Shown: positions 1 to 9,845, numbered from the stretch's first letter. The stretch: 64,000 bases of DNA from Pedobacter sp. L105 (GCF_009765875.1 NZ_LMUP01000004.1:186001-250000); one strand, 5' to 3'. Made by a program: numbers and translations. The notes: generated by a model not told the origin, from the letters alone.

Positions 1-1
1 A

Positions 2-1546
2 CCCGGTCCTAAAGGCGGACCAAAAGATAAAACACCGCCAAAAGTATTAAATATCACTCCCCCAGATTTATCAAGAAATTTTAAGGCTAAAAAAGTTGAC
101 ATTACTTTCGATGAATATTTTAAACTGGTTGATCAGGCGAAGCAGTTTTCCATATCGCCAGACCTGGCAAGAATGCCTACGCTTAAAGTAAAAAAGAAAA
201 TCCTGGAAATCACCATCGCAGATTCACTGGAAAAAAATACAACCTACACCCTGAACTTTGGTAAAGCCATTGTAGATATTAACGAAGGTAATATCCTTAA
301 AAATTTCAGTTATGTATTTTCCACTGGTAATGATCTGGATTCATTAAGTTTATCCGGAACGATCAGAGATGCCTGGACAGGAAAACCTGTATTGGATGCA
401 GTGGCCATGATCCTCCCCTTGTCAAGAGATAGTTTATTTGGAAAAAAGAGAGCGTCTATTTATGCCGTAACAGACAGCAGTGGAAATTATAAGATCAATA
501 ACCTGCGTGCCAATACCTATAAAGTATATGTGCTCAAAGACGGAAACAGTGATAAGATCTACGAACAAAGCTCTGACGAAGTTGGTTTTATAAACGAGCC
601 TCTGGTCTTAAAAGGAAACGTACAGCACATGGATATGGTACTGTTTAAGGAAAACGCGACTGTATTTAAAGTTATCGACAGGAAGTTAAATACTGATGGA
701 AGCATCTCCTTATCCCTGAATCAGAAACTGAAAAAACCTGGAATTACGATTCTGGACCCGGCAAAACTGGATGCTGATAAACTAGTTAAATTTACAAAAG
801 CCGGGGATTCAGCAAAAGTATGGTTAACAGACTTTGGATTTGACTCTGTTAAAGTAAGTGTAACTAACGACGGAAAACTATTACAGACTGTTAAATTAAC
901 CCGTGGAAAAAAAGATGAATACAAACGTACTGTGGTTCCTACGGATAATATCGAAGGCAATTTGCTCAATCCGCATAAAACGCTTCAATTTACTTTTGGT
1001 ATCCCTATACAAGCCGTAGATCCAACTAAAATCATCTTACTGGAGGATTCTGTACCGCAGACTGATTTCGTTGTTAAAAGGGACAGTATAGACTTTCTGA
1101 CCTATAATTTCAGCTATAAATGGAAGGCCAACAGCGCCTACGACATTACCTTTAAACCAGGTGCATTTACAGCTATTTTCAAAACGGAAAGTAAAGAGAT
1201 TAAGAAAAAATTTGAAATGGCAAAAGGTGACGATTACGGAACCCTGATCACCAAGATTGTTGTGCCCGAACCAAACAAACAATATTTGCTGGAAGTGTTT
1301 AACGAGGCCAAAAAAGTGGTCAATAATATTACCGTATCACGGGATACTACAGTTACTTTTGCCAATTACAGGTCAGGGAAATATTTTATCCGTATCATTT
1401 ACGACACCAATAAAAATGGCCAGTGGGACACGGGAAATGTAAAACTGGGTGTACAACCTGAAAAGGTATGGAATGAACCAAAGGAACTTTCCATACGTGC
1501 AAACTGGGACAGGAATGAGACCCTTACCCTGCCAAAAGAAAACTAA
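2..1546 (+). CDS. Ig-like (Big_5) domain surface protein, 5' end outside window
   Basis: The reading frame is open from base 2 to the TAA at 1544-1546, so 514 residues are visible and only the N-terminus is missing. The first visible residues (PGPKGGPKDKTPPKV) match the stretch that follows the lipobox in a Bacteroidota family of Ig-like (Big_5) exported proteins, so probably only a signal peptide and lipid-anchored Cys are lost. The first 100 residues or so look like the Big_5 beta-sandwich. The middle resembles a carboxypeptidase-regulatory-like fold (SGTIRDAWTGKPVLDA). The C-terminus contains DTNKNGQWDTG, a Ca-binding-like loop. It is probably anchored to the cell surface; its substrate is unknown. 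It ends immediately before the convergent gene at 1547. Confidence 0.75.
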   Translation, partial: PGPKGGPKDKTPPKVLNITPPDLSRNFKAKKVDITFDEYFKLVDQAKQFSISPDLARMPTLKVKKKILEITIADSLEKNTTYTLNFGKAIVDINEGNILKNFSYVFSTGNDLDSLSLSGTIRDAWTGKPVLDAVAMILPLSRDSLFGKKRASIYAVTDSSGNYKINNLRANTYKVYVLKDGNSDKIYEQSSDEVGFINEPLVLKGNVQHMDMVLFKENATVFKVIDRKLNTDGSISLSLNQKLKKPGITILDPAKLDADKLVKFTKAGDSAKVWLTDFGFDSVKVSVTNDGKLLQTVKLTRGKKDEYKRTVVPTDNIEGNLLNPHKTLQFTFGIPIQAVDPTKIILLEDSVPQTDFVVKRDSIDFLTYNFSYKWKANSAYDITFKPGAFTAIFKTESKEIKKKFEMAKGDDYGTLITKIVVPEPNKQYLLEVFNEAKKVVNNITVSRDTTVTFANYRSGKYFIRIIYDTNKNGQWDTGNVKLGVQPEKVWNEPKELSIRANWDRNETLTLPKEN

Positions 1547-2056
1547 CTAACGAAACCAGTCGGCATACATGATATAATTATCAGGCAGCTGATTTAATAA
1601 AGCCCTTTGCTGATCAGTAATGGGCTTTATTTTTTTTGCAGGTGTTCCCGCATACAAAAAGCCACTTTCACAAATCGTATTTTCCAGTACTACAGATCCC
1701 GCAGCAATGATACAATACTCTTCTACTACTGCATGATCCATTACAATAGCGCCCATACCCACTAAATTGCGATCTTTGATGGTACAGCCATGTACGATAG
1801 CGTTATGCCCTACAGATACCCTATTACCAATATAGGTAGCGGCTTTCTGATAAGTAGCGTGGATCACTGCACCATCCTGGATATTAGAATCATTACCAAT
1901 GGTTATAGTATTTACATCTCCTCTGATCACTGCATTAAACCAGACAGAACAATTGTTTCCCAGGGTAACATCTCCTACGATAGTAGCATTAGGGGCGATA
2001 AAACAATCATCGCCCCATTGAGGGGTTTTATCTTTTACAGGTAATATAACCGGCAT
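1547..2056 (-). CDS. Gamma-carbonic anhydrase family protein (left-handed beta-helix)
   Basis: 169 residues from the ATG at 2056; a TTG at 2065 would add only three residues and is less likely. The protein is made of hexapeptide repeats (IAPNATIVGDVTLGNNCSVW and later IGNRVSVGHNAIVHGC), the left-handed beta-helix of the gamma-CA / YrdA / PaaY family. The histidines in HATYQ, VGHN and VHGC are positioned like the family's three zinc ligands. Family members are trimers with CO2 hydration activity or an unknown acyltransferase-like role, and activity cannot be read from sequence. It starts 10 bases after the nadB stop on the same strand, so the two are probably co-transcribed. Confidence 0.85.
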   Translation of the reverse strand: MPVILPVKDKTPQWGDDCFIAPNATIVGDVTLGNNCSVWFNAVIRGDVNTITIGNDSNIQDGAVIHATYQKAATYIGNRVSVGHNAIVHGCTIKDRNLVGMGAIVMDHAVVEEYCIIAAGSVVLENTICESGFLYAGTPAKKIKPITDQQRALLNQLPDNYIMYADWFR

Positions 2057-2065
2057 ACAAATCAA

Positions 2066-3652
2066 TTAAAATATAGTATCATTTAATGTTTCAGCATGAC
2101 CAAGGTAATCGGTAGTATAATGTAATCCCCTGCTTTCTTTTCTCGCCATAGCCGATTTTATAATCACAAAAGCTACTTGTATCACGTTTCTCAGCTCGCA
2201 TAATTTTACTGAAACTTTGTTGGCTTTATAAAATGCTTCCGTTTCTTCATGTAGTAAAAACAACCGGCGCATAGCACGGTCTAATCTAAAATCAGAACGA
2301 ACAATCCCTACGTAATCACTCATTAATTTTTGTGTTTCACGCAGATTGTGCGTAACCAGGATATCTTCATCAGACTGCACCACACCATGATCATTCCATT
2401 CAGGTATATGGTCAGGAATAGTGTTCAATTTAAATTGCTCTACTGCATCTAAGAAAATACGATGTGCAAATACCGGAGCTTCCAGCAAAGAATTTGACGC
2501 CAAACGATTTGCACCATGTAAACCTGTAGAAGAACATTCGCCGCAGGCATATAAATTATTAATAGAAGACCGCCCGTAATCATCTACCAGGATTCCTCCA
2601 CACATATAATGCGCAGCAGGCGTAACCGGAATAAGATCTTTGGTCATGTCTATTCCAATAGATAAACACTTCGCATAGATATTTGGAAAGTGTGCCAGTA
2701 TGTCAGTTTTTTTACGGTGTCTGATGTCCAGATAAACGAAATCTTCACCCGATTTTTTCATCTCTGCATCTATAGCACGGGCAACAATATCACGTGGCGC
2801 CAGGGATCCTCTTTCGTCATATTCATACATAAATTCTATCCCATCCTTACGTTTTAATACCCCTCCAAAGCCTCTTACAGCTTCCGAAATCAGGAAGGAT
2901 GGATACTCTCCGGGGTTATATAAAGCTGTTGGATGGAACTGAATGAACTCCATATTCCTCAATTTCCCTTTCGCACGGTAAACCATAGCCATACCATCAC
3001 CTGTAGCGATTACCGGATTTGTTGTGCTGGAATATACGTGACCAGCTCCTCCTGATGCCAGCACAGTTACCTTTGCTAGTATCTTTTCCACATCGTTAAG
3101 CTCTGTGTTAAAGGCATATATACCAAAACAGTTAATATCTTTAGAGCTCTTGTCAACAAACTCACCGAGGTGATGCTGGGTAATTAACTCCAGACAAAAG
3201 TAATGTGTTAATATCTCTATATTGTCATTTTCATGAATCTGCCTTAATAAGACACTCTCAATTTCATAACCCGTTACGTCTTTATAATGTAAAATACGAT
3301 GATCAGAATGGCCGCCTTCTTTAGCCAGATCATATACTCCAGCGTTGTTCTTATCAAAATTAATTCCGTAGTCAATGATCTCTTTAATGCGCTGAGGCCC
3401 TTCTTTGACCACAATTTCCACAATTTCAGGATCGCATAAACCATCTCCTGCAATCAATGTATCATGGATATGTTTTTCAAAAGAATCGTCCTTATTGACC
3501 ACTACAGCCACCCCGCCCTGGGCATATTTTGTGTTGGATTCATCCTCATTAGACTTGGTAACGATAATTACCTTCCCGTGCTTCGCTGCCTTCAGTGCAA
3601 AGCTTAAACCCGCTATACCTGACCCTATGACTAAAAAATCTACTTTTCTCAT
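2066..3652 (-). CDS. nadB: L-aspartate oxidase NadB
   Basis: 528 residues, the usual size for NadB. It catalyses the FAD-dependent oxidation of L-aspartate to iminoaspartate, the first step of de novo NAD synthesis. The N-terminus carries the dinucleotide-binding motif VIGSGIAGLSFALKAA. Further signatures are KYAQGGVAVV, the FAD-contacting SGGAGHVYSSTTNP, EFIQFHPTAL and GLHGANRLASNSLLE near residues 370-390, followed by the helical C-terminal domain of the succinate dehydrogenase/fumarate reductase flavoprotein family. The start is ATG at 3652. It is divergent from nadA, the next enzyme of the pathway, across a 398-bp intergenic region, so the shared spacer is the likely place for joint control. 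Confidence 0.95.
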   Translation of the reverse strand: MRKVDFLVIGSGIAGLSFALKAAKHGKVIIVTKSNEDESNTKYAQGGVAVVVNKDDSFEKHIHDTLIAGDGLCDPEIVEIVVKEGPQRIKEIIDYGINFDKNNAGVYDLAKEGGHSDHRILHYKDVTGYEIESVLLRQIHENDNIEILTHYFCLELITQHHLGEFVDKSSKDINCFGIYAFNTELNDVEKILAKVTVLASGGAGHVYSSTTNPVIATGDGMAMVYRAKGKLRNMEFIQFHPTALYNPGEYPSFLISEAVRGFGGVLKRKDGIEFMYEYDERGSLAPRDIVARAIDAEMKKSGEDFVYLDIRHRKKTDILAHFPNIYAKCLSIGIDMTKDLIPVTPAAHYMCGGILVDDYGRSSINNLYACGECSSTGLHGANRLASNSLLEAPVFAHRIFLDAVEQFKLNTIPDHIPEWNDHGVVQSDEDILVTHNLRETQKLMSDYVGIVRSDFRLDRAMRRLFLLHEETEAFYKANKVSVKLCELRNVIQVAFVIIKSAMARKESRGLHYTTDYLGHAETLNDTIF

Positions 3653-4050
3653 TGATTTTTACTAATTCCACCGTCTTGTTAACAACGTTAGAAAAATGTT
3701 AATTACTTGTCTATATAAATAGAGGAACTATTTAAGAATGTTTAAAGCTAAGGGAAAATGAGAATTACACACAATATTTTAAGTAATTTTTAAGCAACTT
3801 TGCATGAGTTATTAACTTTTTACCCCCGACTAACTAATAAACATATGGATATGGATAAGTTTTTGATATGAAAAATATGTCGTTGTAAATCAGCGCTTAT
3901 TTTAGTTCAAAACTTCGTTTACTTGTTGGTAACTATAGAACAAATCAATTTAACGAATTTAAAAGCCGGAGTTACAAACATTACTAACACACTAATAAAC
4001 AATAGAAGTCTATTTATATTAAATAATTATTAATTATTGAAACGTTGAAA
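3653..4050. promoter_or_regulatory. nadB-nadA divergent intergenic region
   Basis: 398 bp without a credible gene; the longest ATG frame seen is 8 codons. It must hold the promoters of both divergent NAD genes. A perfect 10-nt palindrome, TTGTTAACAA at 3676-3685, lies 24 bp upstream of the nadB start. On the plus strand CAACTTTG (3795-3802) differs at one position from the Bacteroidota -7 box TAnnTTTG; using it would give nadA a leader of about 240 nt. No recognised riboswitch fold was found by eye. The role of the palindrome as an operator is only a guess. Confidence 0.35.
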
Positions 4051-5043
4051 ATGGATACCTTAGAAGAATTAAACAGAAGAGGATTTGTAGAAGAAAGTAT
4101 CGACCCAACACTTGATCTTTTTGCAGAAATTGAAAAGTTAAAAAAAGAAAAAAATGCGATAATACTAGCACATTACTACCAAGAACCTGATATACAGGAT
4201 GTTGCCGACTATTTAGGAGATAGTTTGGGGCTTTCACAGGAAGCTGCGAAAACAGATGCAGACATCATTGTTTTTGCCGGAGTACATTTTATGGCAGAAA
4301 CGGCTAAAATACTTTCGCCTAAGAAGACGGTTTTATTGCCAGACGTAAAGGCAGGTTGTTCATTAGCAGATAGTTGTCCCCCACATTTGTTTAAAAAATT
4401 TAAAGAGAAATATCCGGATCACCTGGTGATTACTTATGTAAACTGTACAGCTGAGCTGAAGGCCATGAGTGATATTGTTTGTACTTCTACCAACGCAGTG
4501 AAGATTGTAGAAAGCCTGCCAAAAGAGCAGAAGATTATCTTCGGCCCGGATAAGAATTTAGGCGCCTGGGTATCCAAGCAAACTGGCAGGGACATGGTAT
4601 TGTGGAATGGTGCCTGTATGGTGCATGAAATATTCTCAAGGGAGAAAATAACGAAGTTAAAGCAGCGTCACCCGAATGCGAAGTTTATTGCACATCCGGA
4701 ATGTGAAGAAGCAGTATTGCAAATGGCAGATTATATTGGCTCTACTACGGGATTGCTGAATTACTCAATCAATAACCCTGCGCAGGAGTTTATTGTAGCT
4801 ACAGAAAGTGGTATTATCCACCAGATGGAGAAAGCAAACCCGTTAAAAACGTTTATTCCTGCACCGCCTAATAACAATTGTGCCTGTAATGACTGTCCGT
4901 ATATGAAAAGAAATACACTGGAAAAACTGTATCTGTGTTTGAAGAACGGAACACCGGAAGTAACGGTTCCGGAACACATTATTGAAGCAGCAAGGAAGCC
5001 CATTGAGAGAATGCTGGAGATATCAGCACGTTACGGATTGTAA
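4051..5043 (+). CDS. nadA: Quinolinate synthase NadA
   Basis: 330 residues from the ATG at 4051; the in-frame TTG at 4045 is the less likely start. NadA condenses iminoaspartate with dihydroxyacetone phosphate to quinolinate. The three [4Fe-4S] ligand regions are visible: Cys103 in [10 protein letters not shown], Cys189 in NGACMVHE, and the C-terminal CACNDC with Cys277, 279 and 282. The early motif [20 protein letters not shown] is the substrate-binding segment of the family. It pairs functionally with the divergent nadB; nadC is not in the window. thiL follows 36 bp downstream on the same strand and could be co-transcribed. Confidence 0.95.
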   Translation: MDTLEELNRRGFVEESIDPTLDLFAEIEKLKKEKNAIILAHYYQEPDIQDVADYLGDSLGLSQEAAKTDADIIVFAGVHFMAETAKILSPKKTVLLPDVKAGCSLADSCPPHLFKKFKEKYPDHLVITYVNCTAELKAMSDIVCTSTNAVKIVESLPKEQKIIFGPDKNLGAWVSKQTGRDMVLWNGACMVHEIFSREKITKLKQRHPNAKFIAHPECEEAVLQMADYIGSTTGLLNYSINNPAQEFIVATESGIIHQMEKANPLKTFIPAPPNNNCACNDCPYMKRNTLEKLYLCLKNGTPEVTVPEHIIEAARKPIERMLEISARYGL

Positions 5044-5079
5044 TCCTGAATGATTACACCATTTTTTTAATAAAAAATT

Positions 5080-6120
5080 ATGTTTGAGAATAAAGAGCGT
5101 ACAGATCTGGCAGAATTAGGTGAATTTGGCTTAATTCAGCACCTGACAGATAATTTTAAAATAAAACACGAAAGCAGTATTAAGGGCATTGGCGATGATG
5201 CTGCTGTACTGCATGGCGGTGATAAAGAAATGTTGATATCTACAGATTTGCTGCTGGAAGGTATCCACTTTGACCTGGCCTATGTACCGCTGATGCATTT
5301 GGGTTATAAGGCCGTACAAGTCAACCTAAGCGATATTTACGCAATGAATGGAGTAGCTACCCAGATCACGGTTTCCATAGGCTTATCGAGCAAATTTCCG
5401 CTGGAAGCTGTAGAAGAAATTTATAAAGGAATAGAGCTGGCCTGCAACAAATTCAATATTGATTTAATTGGAGGGGATACTTCTTCCAGTAAACAGGGAT
5501 TGGTGATCAGTGTAACCAGCATCGGCTTTGCCGCTAAGGAAGATATTGTGTACAGGAACGGAGCTAATGAGGGTGATCTGGTTTGTGTATCAGGAGATTT
5601 AGGAGGCGCTTATGTAGGCCTGCAGATCCTGGAAAGGGAAAAGCAGATCTTTCTGGAAAATCCAAACGTTCAACCAGATCTGGAAGGAAAAGATTATATC
5701 ATTGAAAGACAGTTAAAACCTGAAGGCAGAAGGGATATTGTAGATTTACTGGCACAGATGAAAATAGTTCCTACGTCAATGATCGATGTATCTGATGGCC
5801 TGGCTTCGGAAATTATGCATATCTGTAAACAGTCGGATAAGGGCTGTACACTGTATGAAGATAAATTTCCTATTGATCCAATGACGTATGAAACTGCAAG
5901 GGAGCTGGGACTTGATCCTACGGTTTGTGCCCTGAATGGTGGTGAAGATTATGAATTGCTGTTTACGATTAAACAGGAAGATTATACAAAATTAAAACAT
6001 GATGTGGATATCAGTGTGATTGGTCACATGACAGATAAAGCATCAGGCTGTAAAATGATCTCAAAATCAAATGTAGTCCATGAGCTGAAAGCCCAGGGAT
6101 GGAATGCCTTTAAATTATAA
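5080..6120 (+). CDS. thiL: Thiamine-monophosphate kinase ThiL
   Basis: 346 residues, somewhat longer than E. coli ThiL. It phosphorylates thiamine monophosphate to thiamine diphosphate in the cytoplasm. AIR synthase-related family motifs are in order: GEFGLI, IGDDAAV (Mg/nucleotide), STDLLLEGIHFD, the GGDTSSS glycine loop near residue 128, DVSDGLASE near 240 and GGEDYELLF near 290. No other thiamine gene is nearby. The last 6 bases overlap the end of the convergent rmuC gene (6115-6120), leaving no room for a separate terminator. Confidence 0.93.
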   Translation: MFENKERTDLAELGEFGLIQHLTDNFKIKHESSIKGIGDDAAVLHGGDKEMLISTDLLLEGIHFDLAYVPLMHLGYKAVQVNLSDIYAMNGVATQITVSIGLSSKFPLEAVEEIYKGIELACNKFNIDLIGGDTSSSKQGLVISVTSIGFAAKEDIVYRNGANEGDLVCVSGDLGGAYVGLQILEREKQIFLENPNVQPDLEGKDYIIERQLKPEGRRDIVDLLAQMKIVPTSMIDVSDGLASEIMHICKQSDKGCTLYEDKFPIDPMTYETARELGLDPTVCALNGGEDYELLFTIKQEDYTKLKHDVDISVIGHMTDKASGCKMISKSNVVHELKAQGWNAFKL

Positions 6121-7437
6121 GATTTCTTCTTCTGATAAAGCTGGGTCCAGGAATTTACGATCAATTTGTTTCGTAGTTTTTGCACCCAGTTTTTTTATTT
6201 TGTCTGCTGTGTTAGATAAGTTACCAGCGCCTGAGGATAATTTACTGAAGGCTTTATCATAAGCATCCTGGCTCTGCCTGATATTTCTGCCTATACTTTC
6301 CATATCTGCAAGGAAACCAACAAATTTGTCATACATACTACCGCTTAAACGTGCAATTTCAAGCACATTTCTGTTTTGTCTTTCCTGTTTCCATATGCTG
6401 GAAATGGTTCGTAAAGTAGCCAGTAAGGTAGAAGGGCTCACGATGACTACTTTCCTGTCCCATGCATAGTTGAACAGTTCTGCATCTTTTTGAACAGCTA
6501 TGCCAAATGAAGATTCAATAGGGACAAAAAGCAAGACAAAGTCGGGAGAGTTGATCTGGTATAAAGCCTGGTAATTTTTTCCCGAAAGATCTTGTATATG
6601 ATTTTTCAGTGAAAGCAGATGCTGTTTAATGTAGATTTCTTTTTCTTCTTCCAGTTCTGCACTGACATATTTTTCATAAGCGATAAGGGAAACCTTTGAA
6701 TCCACTACGATATGTTTATCATCCGGCAGGTCGATGATTACATCCGGCTGTACACGGTTACCTGTACTGGTATTAAAGCTGGATTGTATGCGGTATTCCT
6801 GGTCTTTTACTAGACCTGAACGTTCCAATACCCTTTCCAATATCACTTCACCCCAGTTGCCTTGTTTTTTATTGTCGCCTTTAAGCGCTTTAGTGAGATT
6901 ATTTGCATCTTCCTGAATCTGCTTGCTCTGGTCCATCAATTGTGAGATGACCCCCTTAAGGATATTGCGCTCATCTGACTCCGCTTTATACACACGGTCG
7001 ACCTTTTCCTCAAATGCTTTGATATTATCCTTCAGAGGGCTTAAAATGAGATCAAGGTTAGCTTTGTTCTGCAAGGTGAATTTTGTTGTTTTCTCTTCCA
7101 GGATCTGATTGGCAATATGTTCAAATTCCAGTTTAAACTTTTGCTGTATTTCGGCAACATATTTTTCATGCTGTGTTTGCTTTTCCAATTGTGCTTTAAG
7201 CATTTCCTCTGCTTTTACCGCCCTGCTCCTTTCGTCCATAAACACGATACGCAGATCCGCCAGCTCATCTTCCATGCGCTGTTTTTCTTCACGATAATAG
7301 GTTAATGTTTTCTGATGTTCTGCTTCTTTTAAACTCAGCATCCCTTCGTGATTATGATCAACAGGGGATTTCCTGAATAAAATAAAGAAAAGGGCGACAA
7401 CTACAATCAGGAGTAAGACAATAATGAAAATGTTCAT
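6115..7437 (-). CDS. rmuC: DNA recombination protein RmuC
   Basis: 440 residues. An N-terminal membrane helix (residues about 2-21, NIFIIVLLLIVVVALFFILF) is followed by a coiled coil rich in E, K and Q (about 30-120). The RmuC nuclease-like domain comes next (about 130-410) with GNWGEVILERVLERSGL, QPDVIIDLPDDKHIVVDSKVS and the LLATLRTI segment. RmuC limits inversions at short inverted repeats in E. coli, and its core is related to the PD-(D/E)xK nuclease fold; D and DSK of that motif are present. The tail is Lys-rich (TADKIKKLGAKTTKQIDRK). It overlaps the convergent thiL stop by 6 bp. Confidence 0.9.
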   Translation of the reverse strand: MNIFIIVLLLIVVVALFFILFRKSPVDHNHEGMLSLKEAEHQKTLTYYREEKQRMEDELADLRIVFMDERSRAVKAEEMLKAQLEKQTQHEKYVAEIQQKFKLEFEHIANQILEEKTTKFTLQNKANLDLILSPLKDNIKAFEEKVDRVYKAESDERNILKGVISQLMDQSKQIQEDANNLTKALKGDNKKQGNWGEVILERVLERSGLVKDQEYRIQSSFNTSTGNRVQPDVIIDLPDDKHIVVDSKVSLIAYEKYVSAELEEEKEIYIKQHLLSLKNHIQDLSGKNYQALYQINSPDFVLLFVPIESSFGIAVQKDAELFNYAWDRKVVIVSPSTLLATLRTISSIWKQERQNRNVLEIARLSGSMYDKFVGFLADMESIGRNIRQSQDAYDKAFSKLSSGAGNLSNTADKIKKLGAKTTKQIDRKFLDPALSEEEIL

Positions 7438-7627
7438 TTACTAATATTTTTATCAAAAATCTATATTATAAACCATTTTAACAAATAAGTTAGTACACTA
7501 AGAGATGAAACGATGCTTTGAATACCATACAGATGTACTGAGTATGGGGATATTGTTGTTTTAAAGGTAACAGGGCATATTATAGTTTTAAAGCACATTT
7601 TTTAATTAATCATTCTTACAGGACATT

Positions 7628-8371
7628 ATGGGAACAATTTTTGATTTACAGCTAAGAGAAAAGATATATTACAAGATGGGAAGCTATTTATTTTTTATTA
7701 TTCCGATGCTGATGGCAAGTATTTTTGTGCAGTGGAAATTTAGAAATAAGTTTTCCAGGTATGCAGAGATGCAATTAAATTCCGGGTTTTCGGGACATGA
7801 AGTAGCCGAAAGAATGCTGCATGATAATGGCATATATGATGTTCGTGTAATGAATGCAGATGGTCAGTTAACAGATCACTATAATCCAGCAGATAAGACA
7901 GTTAACTTAAGTACCGATGTATATTATGGAAGAAGTGTTGCCGCGGCGGCAGTTGCAGCCCATGAATGCGGGCATGCTGTACAACATGCAAAATCGTATC
8001 ACTGGCTGCAGTTAAGATCTGATATGGTACCTGTAGTCAGTATTTCTTCTAATCTGCTGCAATGGGTGCTGATCATCGGGATTCTATTGATTAGTTTTAC
8101 CGGTAATCCTATTGTATTAGGAATTGGGGTGATTGGGCTGGCACTGATCACTGTTTTCAGCATCATTACGCTTCCTGTAGAATTTGACGCCAGTAAAAGG
8201 GCATTGATCTGGTTAAAGAATAACCATGCGGTGATGCATACTTCAGAAGAAAATTCACAGGCCAAAGATGCTTTGTGGTGGGCGGCAATGACCTATGTGG
8301 TAGCAGCATTAGGCGCATTGGCCAATCTGCTGTATTATGCATCGATGTTGTTTGGCAGAAGCAGGAATTAG
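7628..8371 (+). CDS. Membrane zinc metallopeptidase, YugP-like (Zn_peptidase_2)
   Basis: 247 residues. HECGH (His112, Glu113, His116) is a gluzincin-type HExxH zinc site. It sits after an N-terminal membrane helix (FFIIPMLMASIFVQW) and before hydrophobic helices around residues 140-185 and 215-240. This layout matches the YugP/DUF2268-like neutral zinc peptidase family PF04298, an inner-membrane protease of unknown substrate. An internal ATG at 7676 (MGSYLFF) would match many relatives better. The 7628 ATG is kept because an AGGAC lies just upstream. The last 4 bases overlap the convergent apaG end. Confidence 0.8.
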   Translation: MGTIFDLQLREKIYYKMGSYLFFIIPMLMASIFVQWKFRNKFSRYAEMQLNSGFSGHEVAERMLHDNGIYDVRVMNADGQLTDHYNPADKTVNLSTDVYYGRSVAAAAVAAHECGHAVQHAKSYHWLQLRSDMVPVVSISSNLLQWVLIIGILLISFTGNPIVLGIGVIGLALITVFSIITLPVEFDASKRALIWLKNNHAVMHTSEENSQAKDALWWAAMTYVVAALGALANLLYYASMLFGRSRN

Positions 8372-8754
8372 TTTAAGCGATAAGGGACTACCAGATGAAA
8401 TTCAGGAATATCAACTGAAAACTCAGTTTTATCTACCATACGCTGCATTAAATAGGTACCAGACATCGATCCCATATCTGTAGAAAGATTGCAGCCTGAA
8501 ACATAAGAATAACTCTCTCCTGGCTCTATCAATGGCTGTAAGCCTACAACTCCTTCTCCTTCAACTTCTCTCTGGGTTCCATTGGAATCAAATATGAACC
8601 ATTGACGGCGCATAAGCTGAATGGAATAATCGGATAAATTCTCTATAGTGATCTGATAAGCGAACATAAAATGCTCCTTCTCAGGATTGGAATATTCTTC
8701 CTGATAAACAGTATTTACTGAAATCTTGACGCCTTGTGTGATTGCTGTAACCAT
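8368..8754 (-). CDS. apaG: ApaG domain protein
   Basis: 128 residues, the usual size for ApaG. The fibronectin-III-like fold signature is present: VNTVYQEEYSNPEKEHFMFAYQITIENLS, then VQLMRRQWFIFDSNG-like and VEGEGVVGLQPLIEPGESYSYVSGC. ApaG is linked to Co2+/Mg2+ efflux in enterobacteria, but its biochemical role is unsettled; the same fold occurs in F-box proteins and polymerase-delta-interacting protein. No neighbour suggests a specific role. It lies 31 bp downstream of the dusB stop on the same strand and may share its transcript. Confidence 0.9.
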   Translation of the reverse strand: MVTAITQGVKISVNTVYQEEYSNPEKEHFMFAYQITIENLSDYSIQLMRRQWFIFDSNGTQREVEGEGVVGLQPLIEPGESYSYVSGCNLSTDMGSMSGTYLMQRMVDKTEFSVDIPEFHLVVPYRLN

Positions 8755-8785
8755 TTTAACAGTATTTGATTGAATTATTCAAAAA

Positions 8786-9793
8786 TCAAGCCATTTCATC
8801 TTCTGGTATGATGTGCTGATATTTATCTGACACTTCGTCCAATATAGCATGAATAATTTCAATATTATCTTCTTTAACTAATAACATTCTGTAGTTTTTA
8901 AAATCTGGTAATCCTTTGAAATAATTTGCATAATGGCGTCTCATCTCAAATATACCCACTTTAGGTCCTTTCCAGGCGATCGATTTATCCAGGTGTGTAC
9001 GACAAACGGATACTCTTTCGTCTACGGTAGGTCCGGCAAGTTTTTCCCCGGTTTTAAAGAAATGGGTGATCTCTCTGAAGATCCAGGGGTAACCTATAGC
9101 TGCCCTTCCGATCATAATTCCATCCACTTCAAATTCCCTTCTCCAGTCTAACGCTTTTTGCGGACTATCAATATCGCCATTCCCAAAAATGGGAATTTTA
9201 ATCCTCGGGTTTCTTTTGATATCCCTGATCATTCTCCAGTCGGCTTCACCTTTATACATTTGAGATCTGGTCCTGCCATGTATCGTTAAAGCCTGTATAC
9301 CTATATCCTGAAGCCTTTCAGCTACTTCATCTACATTTTTTGTATTATCATCCCAGCCTAACCTGGTTTTAACCGTAACAGGTAAGCTGGTAGCTCTCAC
9401 TACAGCATCTGTCATTTTTACCATTTTATCGATATCCTGTAATAAGGCAGATCCGGCACCTTTACAGGCTACCTGTTTAACAGGACAACCATAGTTGATG
9501 TCTATCAGATCAGGTCCTGCCAGTGTGGCAATTTCTGTTGCTTCACGCATAGAAGAAATATCACTGCCAAAGATCTGTATCCCGATAGGTCTTTCGTATT
9601 CAAAAATATCAAGCTTCTGACGGCTTTTAGCGGCATCACGAATCAGTCCTTCGGAAGAGATAAATTCGGTATACATCATATCCACCCCGCTCTGTTTACA
9701 AACAAAACGGAAAGGGGGATCACTTACATCTTCCATTGGTGCAAGCAATAAAGGGAAATCTCCCAGGTCAATATTTCCTATCTTTACAGACAT
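8786..9793 (-). CDS. dusB: tRNA-dihydrouridine synthase, DusB-like
   Basis: 335 residues. The FMN-dependent TIM-barrel enzyme reduces uridine to dihydrouridine in tRNA. Motifs in order: LLAPMEDVSDPPFR, FGSDISSMREAT, DINYGCPVKQVACKGAGSALL (catalytic Cys in the second half), TVKTRLGWDD, TIHGRTRSQMYKGEADW and FGNGDIDS. The last part is the helical RNA-binding domain. Assignment to DusB rather than DusA/C rests on the APMEDVSDPPFR and CKGAGSALL forms. A consensus -7 box lies upstream at 9823-9830 on the minus strand. Confidence 0.92.
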   Translation of the reverse strand: MSVKIGNIDLGDFPLLLAPMEDVSDPPFRFVCKQSGVDMMYTEFISSEGLIRDAAKSRQKLDIFEYERPIGIQIFGSDISSMREATEIATLAGPDLIDINYGCPVKQVACKGAGSALLQDIDKMVKMTDAVVRATSLPVTVKTRLGWDDNTKNVDEVAERLQDIGIQALTIHGRTRSQMYKGEADWRMIRDIKRNPRIKIPIFGNGDIDSPQKALDWRREFEVDGIMIGRAAIGYPWIFREITHFFKTGEKLAGPTVDERVSVCRTHLDKSIAWKGPKVGIFEMRRHYANYFKGLPDFKNYRMLLVKEDNIEIIHAILDEVSDKYQHIIPEDEMA

Positions 9794-9822
9794 TTTTCTA
9801 TCTTCAATCCAAAATTAAGGTA

Positions 9823-9830
9823 CAAAGGTA
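9823..9830 (-). promoter_or_regulatory. Candidate -7 box for dusB
   Basis: Reads TACCTTTG on the minus strand, a full match to the Bacteroidota TAnnTTTG box. It ends 29 bases before the dusB ATG, giving a leader of roughly 25 nt. I could not find a convincing -33 TTG at the right spacing, so this rests on the -7 box alone. Confidence 0.45.
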
Positions 9831-9845
9831 CAAAAATCCTCAATA

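Noticed and set aside
7540..7560. Short inverted pieces CCATAC...GTATGG between rmuC and the zinc peptidase
   Set aside because: Six-base arms are expected by chance in AT-rich DNA of this length, and no nearby feature gives them meaning.
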